From NCBI GenBank assembly GCA_037355855.1, contig CM074758.1, positions 7,103,001-7,167,000 of the forward strand: a DNA stretch of 64,000 nt, in the 5' to 3' direction. This document shows positions 20,823 through 30,832 of the stretch, one piece after another. Made by a program: the position numbers and the translations under genes. The notes beneath the pieces are model-generated. The model made no database searches. It was given only the letters and a program-made list of their open reading frames with translations, and was not told the origin of the DNA. The stretch comes from Pseudo-nitzschia pungens. Taxonomy: Eukaryota > Bacillariophyta > Bacillariophyceae > Bacillariales > Bacillariaceae. The stretch's first letter is position 1. Each line of letters starts with the position of its first letter.

Positions 20823-20956
20823 TTTAACAAAAAATAGCCGTTAAAAATTACTACGTACATCAATGTTATCGCGCGCAAAACGCGCATGAATATGGAAATT
20901 TTTCTCAAAAAAACTTTTTTCCATAATGTTCCTGTTGTCGCCTAGTGCGCCTGTGA

Positions 20957-22380
20957 ATAATAATAATATACTTATTTAAGTAGGAAAATCCACCGAAGGT
21001 GGTTAAAAGCTACTCAGTCTGTAACCAGACTTTATCGTCGCCTCAATCGAAGAGAGGTTAGGCCCCAAGTTGTAGAACGACGCGCCGCCTCAACCATGGG
21101 GAATAGGCCCCAGGTTGTAAGGACGGCTATTTTGCAAACGAACCTTGGTAAGAAACAGGAAAAAAACGAACCAGTCCAGAGCACAACAGACACTGCTGTT
21201 GCAAAGCGTACAGGAGACGGGGTAACAAGAACGTGAAAGGGAAAGACACAAGCAAAACTGTCCCTTGAATGCCACTGTACAGCATCAGTGATGCTAGTGG
21301 TCAGCTGACACAAGCAAAACCCTTGCCTAGATACATAGTATCTGTAATGCTAGTGGTCAGCGTACAAAAGCAAAACTCCTCTCTTAATGCTGGATTGCAG
21401 CAACAGTAACGCGAGTAGTCATCCCCAAACACATTCCAGAACACAAGCAAAATTTCCCAGGTAATGCTCGTGGGTAAGAAAACAGTAGGACCATAAGCGA
21501 AAACACTTATGGTCCAGCAGGGCAGTAGACTTGAAAACAGATAACAGTTGAAGTATGCACCTGAGAGGGTTATGTAGGTAGGAGAGCCTTAAGCAAACTG
21601 TACTTAGTGGCTTTGGGGCTTGGGTCAGGAAACAGTAGGACCATAAGCGAAAACACTTAACGTCCATCAGGGCAGTAGACTTGGAAACAGATGACATTTA
21701 TACAGTACATCTGGGAGGTATAAGTAGGTAGTTGAGCCATAAGCGAGCTGTACTTAGCGGCTTTGGGGCTTGGGTCCAGAAATAGTAGGACCATAAGCGA
21801 AACACTTATGGTCCAGCAGGGCAATGGACTTGAAAACAGATGACAGCTGGAATTTCTTGTAGAAAGATTCCTACAGTGGAAGGGGCTGTTCGTGAACTTC
21901 GACTTGAAAAGACTTAAGAGGACTCAGCAAGGAACTTCGAAGAATGTAGAACATTAAGTGAGAATCACTTAAGCAGCTTGGAAACAGTGTAGAACATTAA
22001 GTATAAGATATACTTAGGGGCCTTGCAATGGAGCTGGGAGAACAGATCGTTGTCGGTTTTGCTGTACTTGCTGTACGGTAGAATCTGTACTGGAGGTGCT
22101 GTAGAAAATTATGTGTCGGTTTTGGTGCTGCTGATGCTGCTGTTGCCGATCGTCGTGGAGTGGTGAATTGGCAACCAACTCAACCAAACAAAGCATCGGG
22201 CAACTGAACAAATAGCAGAATCAAAGAGGTGAGGTCGCTGTTAGTATGTGTAGGTCCTGGGGTTGTGATTGGGGGTGTAAAAGGAAGCAAGATATCGCAT
22301 GGTAAAGTTGTGTAGAAATCTACGTATTTTTAGTACTGGAACATCGGAACGTCGGACAAAATGCGCGATGCGCAAATTGT
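20957..22380 (-). mobile_element. S2: second short LINE derivative
   Basis: It is an inverted, 1.4 kb relative of S1. On the minus strand it runs from the head at 22380 (TTTGTCCGACGTTCCGATG block near 22345) to the tail with two stem-loops (21016-21031 and 20990-21002) and an ATT repeat (AATAATAAT on the plus strand) at 20957. The flanks carry a 17 bp duplication GCCTAGTGC-G/A-CCTGTGA (20940-20956 and 22381-22397) with one mismatch. It has fewer internal tandem units than S1. Confidence 0.88.
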
Positions 22381-22397
22381 GCCTAGTGCACCTGTGA

Positions 22398-22646
22398 TCA
22401 CAAGGATGCAATGCTCGATGGGTCAGCATGACCGGAAGATTGCTCCCTCGTTCCATTGGAAAGCGTAGGACCGTGCCGTTGCACAGTTGAAGTGCCGCTC
22501 CTTTTGGATCGATAGTAAGGGAGCAAGCTGCTCCTGTAACTGCTTGATGATACTCAATGTACCCTTGAGGGGAGAATAATCTAACGGTTGCCTCTGGTAT
22601 GTAATAAGCCTCGGTTTCAATGGTAGTAGCGCGTATCCGTCTGATA
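22398..22646 (-). pseudogene. Copia-C linker between protease and pre-integrase
   Basis: The minus-strand frame holds AYYIPEATVRLFSPQGY and LRFPMERGSNLPVML. This arrangement (Ile-Pro-x-Ala...LFSPQ...NLP-ML) is typical of algal Copia polyproteins between protease and the pre-integrase block. It joins in frame to the protease fragment at 30,833 if one TA copy is kept after removal of D4. Its 3' end is interrupted by S2. Confidence 0.85.
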
Positions 22647-22754
22647 ACTGATTTTAGACGTGGGTCAAAAATTTTCGTGCCGGGTCCTTTTGGGGTCAAA
22701 TATTGGACCAAAGGCTTGTCCCCCGGCTTCATTTTTTCAGTCCCGTACCATATA

Positions 22755-23020
22755 TATTTTAGAGCCAATGCCAATTATTTTTCGAGGCAATGCCCATAAA
22801 TTTTCGAGGCAACGCGCATTAATTTTCGAGGCAACCCCCATTAATTTTCGAGGCAACGCCCATTAATTTTCGAGGCAACCCACCATCATTTTTAGAGCCA
22901 ATGCCCATCAATTTTCGAGGCAACGCCCATTAATTTTCGAGGCAACGCCCATTAATTTTCGAGGCAACGCCCATCATTTTTAAAGGCAACCCACCATCAT
23001 TTTTAGAGCCAATGCCCATC
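22755..23020. repeat. Tandem array of about 27 bp units in D4
   Basis: About ten units follow the pattern TTTTCGAGGCAACGCCCATTAA, alternating with TTTTAGAGCCAATGCCCATCA variants. No unique spacers are present. Confidence 0.88.
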
Positions 23021-23138
23021 GTTTCGAGACGGAACGATCGTTTTGTCTACCCTATGGTATTATGGAGCAACGCCGTTTCCAATCACAAATTGCTTTTAAT
23101 TTAAACTATCACTAACGAACCTCAATATTACCATCCAT

Positions 23139-23660
23139 TTACAATTCCGCCAACCACTTCCTTCTCTCATTACTCATCATTGGATCAATATGCTTTCTCC
23201 TCTTCTTTCGCTTCGTCTTGCTACTAGCAGAATCTGATTGTAATGTCACACCTCCATCTCCACCTTTTCGTTTCGAAGCCATGTTGATTCGTCTCATCAT
23301 GGCGATTTCAAAATCTTCCACTTTTTCTTTTTGCTTTTTCGCCTCGACTTTTGCTTTTTCCCTTGCCTCGATGTCTTCCTCGTCTTCGTCTTCGTCCTCG
23401 TCTTCGTCTTCTTCTCCCCCTAGGTTGTAGCCAGGGAAGCGGATCTCCATCAGTTCTTCACACACTCTTTCATACATTTCTATTCCAGCTTCTGACCAAC
23501 CCTCCTCGTTTCCACTTCTCGGGTCACAATATTTTTTGCTAACCTCAGCAATACTTTTGTCATCAACTCTTTCCAAGTAATTCACCCACCTTTCATATTC
23601 GTTATGAATTATAACCAATGCAAATGCCTCATCACTCACGGAATATATTTCACCAATCAA
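23139..23660 (-). CDS. Transposon-associated protein of unknown function in D4
   Basis: The minus-strand frame is about 173 residues and open further upstream to about 23,680; no convincing ATG is seen at its start. The N-terminal part has SVSDEAFALV and an aromatic RW pair. The middle has GWSEAGIEMYERV. An Asp-Glu repeat at about residues 85-97 (from a GAC/GAA repeat) is followed by a basic segment with TKRKKRRKH and then NERRKWLAEL at the end. SDEA plus GWS-x-x-G recalls proteins I associate with diatom transposons; this is memory, not a search result. It could be an accessory DNA-binding protein of D4 or a captured gene. Confidence 0.55.
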   Translation of the reverse strand: MIGEIYSVSDEAFALVIIHNEYERWVNYLERVDDKSIAEVSKKYCDPRSGNEEGWSEAGIEMYERVCEELMEIRFPGYNLGGEEDEDEDEDEDEEDIEAREKAKVEAKKQKEKVEDFEIAMMRRINMASKRKGGDGGVTLQSDSASSKTKRKKRRKHIDPMMSNERRKWLAEL

Positions 23661-23907
23661 TTTTGTTTTTTGCCATGTTGGGGAAAAAAATACAGCGATA
23701 CAGCGATACAGCGATACAGCGTTACAGCGTTACAGCGTTACAGGGAATAGTGGAGGGAGCTAAGCCAAAGCTCTGTATCACTGTCGGTATCTCGTAGAAT
23801 AACAGAGCTCTGTAGCTCCAGTACTGTATTATACGGAGTAACACAGCTTATGGAGTAGCGATTAATTAGATGCTGGCTTGCTCTCTTAATAACTGTTTGG
23901 GTCAGGC
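23661..23907. other. D4 interior left of B2
   Basis: It holds a short GATACAGC/GTTACAGC repeat (23,694-23,745), then a block homologous to about 30,118-30,290. That block includes AACAGAGCTCTGTAGCTCC, itself nearly palindromic. It ends at the CAGGC target duplication of B2. Confidence 0.65.
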
Positions 23908-24100
23908 TGCCATACCCCGGGTCTACTAGTGATTAGAAAGTAGTAGTGATATGCAAATTGTGAGCTCTATCAGTTAGTCTATATGCTACAGTTCTAAGGG
24001 CTCTCTGGAAATCAGCGATTCTATCGGCTCGCCGATTGTTTTTATCCTTATCCTTAATCCAGTCCCACGTGTACTCGTGACTGTATTTTGGTGCACGGCA
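23908..24100 (-). repeat. B2 3' LTR (193 bp)
   Basis: On the plus strand TGCCATACCC...GTGCACGGCA. The middle differs from the B1 LTR but resembles B3. Confidence 0.93.
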
Positions 24101-24118
24101 TACTCCTCCATGGGACTG

Positions 24119-27100
24119 TTACGATTTACTAGGATCCCTGCAATAATAGGGATGGACTCTCCTAATATTAACCCGGTCGGTTACAAAGGGAGCAGTTTCA
24201 ATAGTTACAGTTCCATTGTCATGGGCCTTGAGCACCTTGTAAGGTCCCTGCCGGGGGAAGGATAGTTTTGGAATAATGCCCTTCCTTTCTAGGGTGACAT
24301 AGTCTCCTTCCTTATAGACATGGGGGATCCTCTTCCGGTTCTCCCTGATGTTGCTATTGTGGATACTCTTCTGTTTCCTTGCCTGGATTGCTTCCCAATC
24401 CGCTGGGAAATTTACAGGCATGAACATGTCTCTTCCAAACACCAGTTGCGCTGGGGAATATCCCAGAGTGGTGTGGATGGCGCTGCGAATCGCATAAGCT
24501 GCCTTGGTAGTGAATTCCTCAAAAGGATCCTTCTCGTGGAGGTCCCTTTGTTCCAAGTTGAAGGACAATAGACAGTCCTTCAGGACCTGATGGATCCTTT
24601 CCAGTACTGAGTTGGATTGTGGGTTCCAAGCGCCACTGGGTTTTCTTTTCATCCCCATGTTGTCACAGAGCTCTTGGAACTCTGCTTTGAACTCACTCCC
24701 GCCATCAAAGCCAATTTCCTTTGGGCGCGGATACCTTGCTAGCCATGTACTGTCCAATAATCGTTGAGTTTCTGCTGCATTTGGTGAGTCCTTCAGATGA
24801 GCCAGCTCAAACCATCCGGTTACTGGGTCCACCATGGTGAGAACATGGATGTGGTAGTCTTTACCATTTTTATTGTGGACAGTTGCAGGTCCCCAGAGGT
24901 CCACATTGACCCTCTGCCATTTGGTGACTTCCACTGCTTTCTCCGGTAGTAGTCCATACTTCTTCCGGCCGCTCTTTTTGAACATCTGACACGTGTGGCA
25001 GTGTTTGCAGAGATCCTGAACGTCCTTTCGTAGGCCTTTCCAGGTGAACACCGAGCGTATGCTCTGTTCCATTCTCTTTTCTCCGGGATGGACCAACATG
25101 CTGTGGTACCATTCCATGATTCTGTCCTTGAGTTTGTCGGGAATCAGAATCTTTCCTTCTTTGTGGATTAGGTTGTAACCTTCCACCATTTTGGTGGTCA
25201 GTCGATTGTCTTTTTCCAGAGCATTCACGATTCCTGTGTCCTTTTGCTGGTAGAACTGAATCATGTCCGGGGCAAGTGGGAATGCACTATTGCCCTGGAA
25301 TTCTTCCGGCGCTTCTCCAAGCGGGAACAGGAGTTGCCGGAGGTGCTCTTCCTCATCCGCGTAGGTGAGGGGCTTATTTGGTGGTAGCCATTCCACTGTG
25401 TCCGCTGGGTCATCTGTGATGTCCAGGCGAGACAGTGCGTCTGCTGCATCGTTGTCTTTGCCAGCAACGTGTTTGACTACGGGGTGGAACTCCTCCATGA
25501 GGAGTCTCCATCGGACCATCCTTTGGGTGGGCATCTGCTGATAGAGCAGGTTAAGGTGGTCTGTGTGAATAATCACATCTTGTCCTCGTAGGATTCCTTC
25601 AAACGCTTTTAGCCCTTCTACTATGCCCAGGAGTTCTTTCTCTCCAACCGTGTAGTTGAGCTGCGCCGAGTTCAGCTTCCGGGTGTAGAAACCAAGGGGC
25701 TTGCCATCTTGGCATACGGTTGCTCCCAGTTGCCTGTCACTGGCGTCTGAGTAGAGATGAAATGGTTTCGTAAAATCCGGGAATGCGAGTTTCGCTTCAT
25801 CTGCGAGCATCCTCTTCGCCTCCATGAAAGCTTTCTGCTCTGCTGGGCCCCAGTACCAGTTCATTTTTCCCTTTTTCCCTGCAAGGTTATTGAGGGGGGC
25901 TAGGATGTGGGAGCGACGCTTCCACATGTCCCTGTAAAAGTTTACCATTCCAAGGAACATCTTGAGTTGCTTGGTGTTCTTGGGGGCTTCCAGGCGCTTC
26001 ATCGCCTCCAGTTTCTTTGGTTGGGGTTGGATGCCTTCTGTTGTTAGCAGAAATCCCAGGTATTCCACCTCTTTTTGCATGAAGAAGGATTTCCGTAGGT
26101 TGGCTCTGAAGCCAGCATCATCCAGTCGCTGTAGGACTGTATCGATTTTGTCGAGGTGATCCTGCTCAGATTCCCCCTCTCGTTGAATGATTAGAATATC
26201 ATCAATATAGACCAGGACATAGTCCAGATCCCCGAGCAGGTTCATCATGACTGACTGGAATATGTCAGGCGCGCAGGCAATCCCCATTGCCAGTCTCTTG
26301 TAGGCATACTTTCCCCACGGCAGAATGGTGGAGCAGATCTTCTGGCTCTCCTTGCAGATGGGGATGGTGTAGTATCCTTGGGATAAGTCCAGTGCCGTGG
26401 CTGATTTGAACTTCTGCAACCTTTGGATTGTTTCCCCTATGCGTGGTAGTGGGAAAGGCTTCCTCTGGATTGCTGCATTCATCTTCCGAAAGTCCGTAAG
26501 GACTCGTATGTCCCCTGTCTTTTTGGGTTGACAGAACGTCGGTGATGCCCATGGTGAGTCATCATCATGTGGAAGTTTTTCCAGTACTCCAATGTCACAG
26601 AGTCTAGTTATCTCCTTCCGGAGGGCTTGTTCGAAGGCATGGGGCACCGAATAGTACCGCTGCCGGACCGGTTTGACCCCTGGTTGGAGTTCAATGGACA
26701 CCGGTTCTATATTTTTGAGTAGACCCAACCCTCCTCCAAAGAGCGTTGGGAATTTCTTTAGTGTTTGCTTTAGGGCTTCCTTGGACTCGTCTGTGATCTC
26801 CAGGTCGTTGACCATAGCGTCGATATCTACCTTGGAGTAGTCTGCGTCCAGAATTTTGGCTTGCCTCTCTTCCTCCTGTTGGAGGATTGGACTTTGTGTG
26901 TTGGCAAAGAATACTGCCTCGCATTTGTCCGGGTCCGAGAGCTCCCCCATCCCTTTCATGGGAATGGAGTCGCCCTGCCATTCAATTGTCCGGGAACTGT
27001 ATTTTATATCCAGTCCCAGTTGTGCCATTAGGTCGGATCCTATAATCATGTCATAGGGTACTTCTTCATGGTGATGGTATTCATCCACTTGGAAGGTCCA

Positions 27101-27382
27101 CTTGATGGTCTTGGAGTTTGAAAATTCTATCAACCTTAGTCCCACTGAAGCCGCAGACTTGGTTCTGAACTTGCCTCCATACGTGTTGTAGGTGACAGAT
27201 CTTTGGTCTCGGTTCGTTAGTTGACTTCGGTCGACAAATTGCCTTAGTATGATGGATTTGGAGCAGCCAGAGTCTAGTAGGCCCCGGAGCATCCTCCCCC
27301 TTCCCTTGTGGTCCAATACCTCCACACAGACGTCCGCAAATCTGTTGATGATGCGGGGTCCCGTATGGATGGTATCGGCCAT
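24119..27382 (-). CDS. pol: Pol polyprotein of B2
   Basis: The 1087-residue polyprotein is collinear with B1 Pol: protease LLDSGCS near residue 37, RT VYIDDIL near 391, RNase H LYSDASD near 543. Integrase has WYHSMLVHPG and CKHCHTC zinc residues and the acidic residues in VDLWGP, FDGGSEF and NSVLERIH, then a GPY module. Differences from B1 are scattered single substitutions, as expected for an expressed, purifying family. It follows the gag UGA directly with an ATG in the same frame. Confidence 0.95.
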   Translation of the reverse strand: MADTIHTGPRIINRFADVCVEVLDHKGRGRMLRGLLDSGCSKSIILRQFVDRSQLTNRDQRSVTYNTYGGKFRTKSAASVGLRLIEFSNSKTIKWTFQVDEYHHHEEVPYDMIIGSDLMAQLGLDIKYSSRTIEWQGDSIPMKGMGELSDPDKCEAVFFANTQSPILQQEEERQAKILDADYSKVDIDAMVNDLEITDESKEALKQTLKKFPTLFGGGLGLLKNIEPVSIELQPGVKPVRQRYYSVPHAFEQALRKEITRLCDIGVLEKLPHDDDSPWASPTFCQPKKTGDIRVLTDFRKMNAAIQRKPFPLPRIGETIQRLQKFKSATALDLSQGYYTIPICKESQKICSTILPWGKYAYKRLAMGIACAPDIFQSVMMNLLGDLDYVLVYIDDILIIQREGESEQDHLDKIDTVLQRLDDAGFRANLRKSFFMQKEVEYLGFLLTTEGIQPQPKKLEAMKRLEAPKNTKQLKMFLGMVNFYRDMWKRRSHILAPLNNLAGKKGKMNWYWGPAEQKAFMEAKRMLADEAKLAFPDFTKPFHLYSDASDRQLGATVCQDGKPLGFYTRKLNSAQLNYTVGEKELLGIVEGLKAFEGILRGQDVIIHTDHLNLLYQQMPTQRMVRWRLLMEEFHPVVKHVAGKDNDAADALSRLDITDDPADTVEWLPPNKPLTYADEEEHLRQLLFPLGEAPEEFQGNSAFPLAPDMIQFYQQKDTGIVNALEKDNRLTTKMVEGYNLIHKEGKILIPDKLKDRIMEWYHSMLVHPGEKRMEQSIRSVFTWKGLRKDVQDLCKHCHTCQMFKKSGRKKYGLLPEKAVEVTKWQRVNVDLWGPATVHNKNGKDYHIHVLTMVDPVTGWFELAHLKDSPNAAETQRLLDSTWLARYPRPKEIGFDGGSEFKAEFQELCDNMGMKRKPSGAWNPQSNSVLERIHQVLKDCLLSFNLEQRDLHEKDPFEEFTTKAAYAIRSAIHTTLGYSPAQLVFGRDMFMPVNFPADWEAIQARKQKSIHNSNIRENRKRIPHVYKEGDYVTLERKGIIPKLSFPRQGPYKVLKAHDNGTVTIETAPFVTDRVNIRRVHPYYCRDPSKS

Positions 27383-28795
27383 TCAGTTGTGGGAACCTTT
27401 CTTTTTGAAGGTTTTCCTGTACTTTCTTCTGTACTCTTTGAGTTCGCGTTTGGAGATGTCGATCTCGTCATCGGAGACTGCATGGTCAGCTTGGGCCGTA
27501 GCCAGTACATAAGAGTACTCGTGGTTTGATAGGCTCCTTCCCCAGTGGGGTTTGGAGTACTCCTCAGAATCTGAGTTGTCTTTTGCCACAAAATGCTCCT
27601 TGAGCAAGTTGATGGTCTCCCGGTCGAACTTTCCCTTCTTGGGGGGTCCGCCGGTTAGTTTCCAGCATTTGCCGGCATGGACCTTGCCACAGGTCTTGCA
27701 TAGCTGTTTGTTGCCGTTGTCCATAGGGCGCTTCTTTTTGCCAGGGGATTTCCCGTGGTGGGTTCCTCCCCCAGAGGCGGCCTTGGGGTTCTTCTTGGTA
27801 CCACCGGTTTGTTTTTCGAGGTCCGAGATGCGTTTGCGGAGTTCATCCTCGTTCCGGATGGTGATTTCCAAGTTTTCGAGCTTGTCGATGGTGGTGTTAA
27901 AGGATTGGGTGTAGACGTCCCAACCGATATGGTCGAGTTTCTCGCGTTGTGAATGGGTCATGTTGGCATCTAGGATTTCCTTCATGTCCTCCTCTGAGTA
28001 ACTGGATGGGGCAGTGCCGTTTGCCGCGCCACTCTCCCAGAGGCAATCGGGTAGATAGCTCTGGAGTTCGGCCATACGGTTTGCCCATGAGCGAATACCG
28101 TGTTTCATGTCGATTTTCGTGTTCCGAATGAATCTTCGGAGCAGGATGTAGGATCGTTTGCCATTCATGTCATTGCCAAAGATTTTGAGCTTGAGGGCAT
28201 GCATGCATTCCTCGATGACATCCTTTCTGTACTCCTGGGTTTGGTAGTACTGGGTGAGAACAGACGAGACCCTTTTCTTGGGGACCGGGTCGTCGAGGGT
28301 GACGGACTCCGGTTCTGTCTCGGGCGCCGCCGTAGCAGTCGTGTCGGCGGCTGGGGCGCTGGCGCCCTCCACCGCCTCTTTGGATTTGTCAGCGGGGGGT
28401 TCCTTAGGAGGTTCCTTGGGTTCCCTCATGGCAATCATCTCGAGTTTTTGTTGGATCAGTTGGTTGTTGTGTACCTTGTGCCCTGGTTCGGCGTAGTAAG
28501 TCCGGCCCAGAACCATCTGGACAATGGAGAGCGCCTCGTGGGAGAGGATTCTCTGGAGGACGTCCAGTTTCTGGTCCCCTTGGAGTTTGTCATTGCCAGC
28601 AATTTTCTGGTCAAAGTCTCTCTTCCAGATGATGAAGAGTTCCGGTCTTTCGGTACCGGTGAGTACCTTCAGATAGTCACTGAAAGCTACTCCCCCCTTT
28701 TCTGAGTCTATGCTCATCTTTACAGCAGTGGCATCCTCCGGCCAATCTTCTCGTGTAAAGGTAAAGGGCTTCTGTTTGGTTCCTTTAGACGCCAT
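27383..28795 (-). CDS. gag: Gag polyprotein of B2
   Basis: The 470-residue protein starts MASKGTKQKPF and ends SHN-UGA. It has the same layout as B1 Gag: conserved capsid blocks, a variable Pro/Ala/Glu-rich linker at about residues 130-170, then the C-x2-C-x3-H-x3-C knuckle CKTCGKVHAGKC. The linker is the most divergent part between B1 and B2. Confidence 0.92.
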   Translation of the reverse strand: MASKGTKQKPFTFTREDWPEDATAVKMSIDSEKGGVAFSDYLKVLTGTERPELFIIWKRDFDQKIAGNDKLQGDQKLDVLQRILSHEALSIVQMVLGRTYYAEPGHKVHNNQLIQQKLEMIAMREPKEPPKEPPADKSKEAVEGASAPAADTTATAAPETEPESVTLDDPVPKKRVSSVLTQYYQTQEYRKDVIEECMHALKLKIFGNDMNGKRSYILLRRFIRNTKIDMKHGIRSWANRMAELQSYLPDCLWESGAANGTAPSSYSEEDMKEILDANMTHSQREKLDHIGWDVYTQSFNTTIDKLENLEITIRNEDELRKRISDLEKQTGGTKKNPKAASGGGTHHGKSPGKKKRPMDNGNKQLCKTCGKVHAGKCWKLTGGPPKKGKFDRETINLLKEHFVAKDNSDSEEYSKPHWGRSLSNHEYSYVLATAQADHAVSDDEIDISKRELKEYRRKYRKTFKKKGSHN

Positions 28796-29524
28796 GGTGG
28801 GTTAATCAGTTATTCTAGTTAATTTAGTTACACTATTTCTGTTATCTTTGTTGCTTGTGTCGAAATTGAGCAAGAATGATTGCTCAGGTCCTCCAGTTTT
28901 TCTTGCTGGATTTCCACTGCTCTCGCGATAACTCGTGTTATAACTGATTTTCCCCCTGGTTTGTCCAGTGGTGGGAGTTGTTTCTCTCTTTAGCTCCCGG
29001 GAATCCTGTGGTTCCCTGGAGTTGTTTCTGTTTTTATTTTGTGGGATTCCATTCCCGTGGTTCTCCGGCGTTGCTTCTCTGTTAAGCGGTCACCGGGCCG
29101 GTCCCACTTCCCGTTTCCCGTGGGATTAGTGGTGTTCGGGTATTCATTATATACCTTTCCGGATATCCGTATATTTTGGTTGTGGTTGGCATCCCCTCTT
29201 CGGTCTGTCCATCCCCTCGGTGTTGGTCCAATTAGTCCATTCACTGATTTATGTGTCACTTTTTCGGCACATATTTTCGTATTTTTCGATTATTTCCTGT
29301 TGTCGACCATGGTCCTGTTTAGGTACTTAGGTGTCTCTGTTGCTGCTGCTGTTCCGTCTGATGGAGTTAGCTGCTGTTGGGGTTGGTATTCCTTAGTGCT
29401 GCAGACACTGGATATCCTTCTCCCTGTTTTGCTTCTCTGCGCCTCCATTCTTGGCAGTCTTTTTGGTCCCGTCGGCGCCTTGGTCGATCGGTTCCTTTCT
29501 GCTCATGGTCATCAGCGCTCAGCT
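28796..29524 (-). other. 5' leader of B2
   Basis: Non-coding and homologous to the B1 leader, with small indels. Nothing else recognisable. Confidence 0.6.
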
Positions 29525-29538
29525 TGATTTTAAAATCA
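29525..29538 (-). promoter_or_regulatory. Palindrome at the primer-binding position of B2
   Basis: TGATTTTAAAATCA directly abuts the 5' LTR at 29539, as in B1. Confidence 0.7.
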
Positions 29539-29731
29539 TGCCATACCCCGGGTCTACTAGTGATTAGAAAGTAGTAGTGATATGCAAATTGTGAGCTCTA
29601 TCAGTTAGTCTATATGCTACAGTTCTAAGGGCTCTCTGGAAATCAGCGATTCTATCGGCTCGCCGATTGTTTTTATCCTTATCCTTAATCCAGTCCCGCG
29701 TGTACTCATGACTGTATTTTGGTGCACGGCA
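29539..29731 (-). repeat. B2 5' LTR (193 bp)
   Basis: Same length as 23908-24100. Two differences by eye near the right end (CCACGT/CCGCGT and CTCGTG/CTCATG). Confidence 0.93.
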
Positions 29732-29736
29732 CAGGC

Positions 29737-30600
29737 GTCCGGTCGTAGTACATATTATACACCAATGACCCGACCCCGGCGGTAGCATAGTATCTTAGCA
29801 TGGTATCATGCTGGTAGGTTAGCATCTCCAGTATTTCGTAGCATTAGCAACCCTAACCTTGTACCGTAGCACCACTCAGTTACACTGTATTAGTACGGAT
29901 GCTATACCCGGGGTATGTACAACTGGTACAAATTGTACGCGAAAAGCCTGGTATCTCTGGAGTTAGCACCCCATACCACACCACACGTGCGCTACAGGGA
30001 TACAGGGGATACAGCGCTACAGGGGATACAGCGCTACAGGGATACAGGGGCACAGGGATACAGGGATACAGGGATACAGCGCTACAGTGCTACAGCGCTA
30101 CAGGGGATGATCGCAGCTCAGCTCTGTATCGTATCGTGACAGCGCTCCGCTAACTCGTAAAATAACAGAGCTCTGTAGCTCCAGTACTGTATTCTACGGG
30201 TAGCGTAGTGTGTGCGGAGTAGCGTAGCGTAGCTCCGCTTAATTAGATTCAAAGGTGTGCCAACGCGTTGGGTAACTGTCTGGGTCAGGTATCCGGTCAT
30301 AGTACATATTATACACCAATGACCCGACCCCGGAGGTAGCATAGTATCTTAGCATGGTATCATGGTAGGTTAGCATCTCCAGTATTTCGTAGCATTAGCA
30401 ACCCTAACCTTGTAGCACTCAGCTACACTGTATTAGTACGGATGCTATACCCGGGGTACGTACAACTGGTACAAATTGTACGCGAAAAGCCTGGTATCTC
30501 TGGAGTTAGCACCCCATACCACACCACACGTGCGCTACAGGGATACAGGGGATACAGCGCTACAGGGATACAGGGATACAGGGATACAGCGCTACAGCGC
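29737..30600. repeat. Tandem duplication of about 550 bp with CTACAGGGATA microrepeats in D4
   Basis: A block starting GTACATATTATACACC occurs at 29,747 and again at 30,301. Both copies run through GATGCTATACCCGGGG and ACAACTGGTACAAATTG into GCTACAGGGATACAGGG microrepeats. The part before B2 (23,690-23,907) is a further partial unit: the sequence before the B2 site matches that before 30,290. No gene seen. Confidence 0.85.
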
Positions 30601-30830
30601 TACAACCATTAACCCTAATGGTGGTTCAACAACGAATTTTGACCCCGGCTGTTAATTTTTCGACCCAAATATTCGAGTTTGGAGCAAAAAATTAATTTTT
30701 GGAGCCAAAAAATAATAATTCGAGCTTAAGAAAGGCGCTTTCGCTCCAAATAATAAAAATATTGGAGCTAAAAACATCTAAAAAAAAAGAGGGGGGTGGT
30801 CGAAACGGGTCAAAATGGTCGAAAATCAGT
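30601..30830. other. D4 right end
   Basis: AT-rich non-coding end. It has repeated GGAGC-AAAAA and TTGGAGC motifs resembling, inverted, the AGAGCCAAT units of the left side. It ends in the inverted ACTGATTTTCGACC. Confidence 0.55.
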
Positions 30831-30832
30831 TA

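Larger units (their letters stand above)
19690..20932. mobile_element. D2: inverted-repeat DNA element with hairpin array, host of D3
   Basis: The ends are inverted: GGAACATTATGGAAAAAA at 19691 matches the reverse complement at 20,915-20,932. Similarity extends about 60 bp, to a CATG-CGCGCG block. It has no transposase. The centre-left holds a striking array of inverted GTCCTCA units. Without D3 it is about 0.5 kb, MITE-sized. The target duplication is not clear to me. Confidence 0.72.
23908..29731 (-). mobile_element. B2: Ty3/gypsy-type LTR retrotransposon inside D4
   Basis: It is a complete element with target duplication CAGGC (23903-23907 and 29732-29736) and 193 bp LTRs differing at two visible positions. 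gag (28795-27383) and pol (27382-24119) are open and in one frame with a UGA between them. It is very close to B1 and B3. Confidence 0.95.
22647..30830. mobile_element. D4: TA-flanked DNA element, host of B2
   Basis: The ends ACTGATTTTAGAC (22647) and, inverted, ACTGATTTTCGAC (ending 30830) are flanked by TA (22645-22646 and 30831-30832). Removing the element and one TA restores the Copia-C frame, which supports these exact borders. Without B2 it is about 2.35 kb. It holds tandem repeats, one ORF (23,139-23,660) and a duplicated block on the right. No transposase is visible. TA target duplications are typical of the Tc1/mariner group, but the assignment is tentative. Confidence 0.8.

Noticed and set aside
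22755..23020. Regular 27 bp repeats resembling a CRISPR array
   Set aside because: No unique spacers; ordinary minisatellite inside D4.
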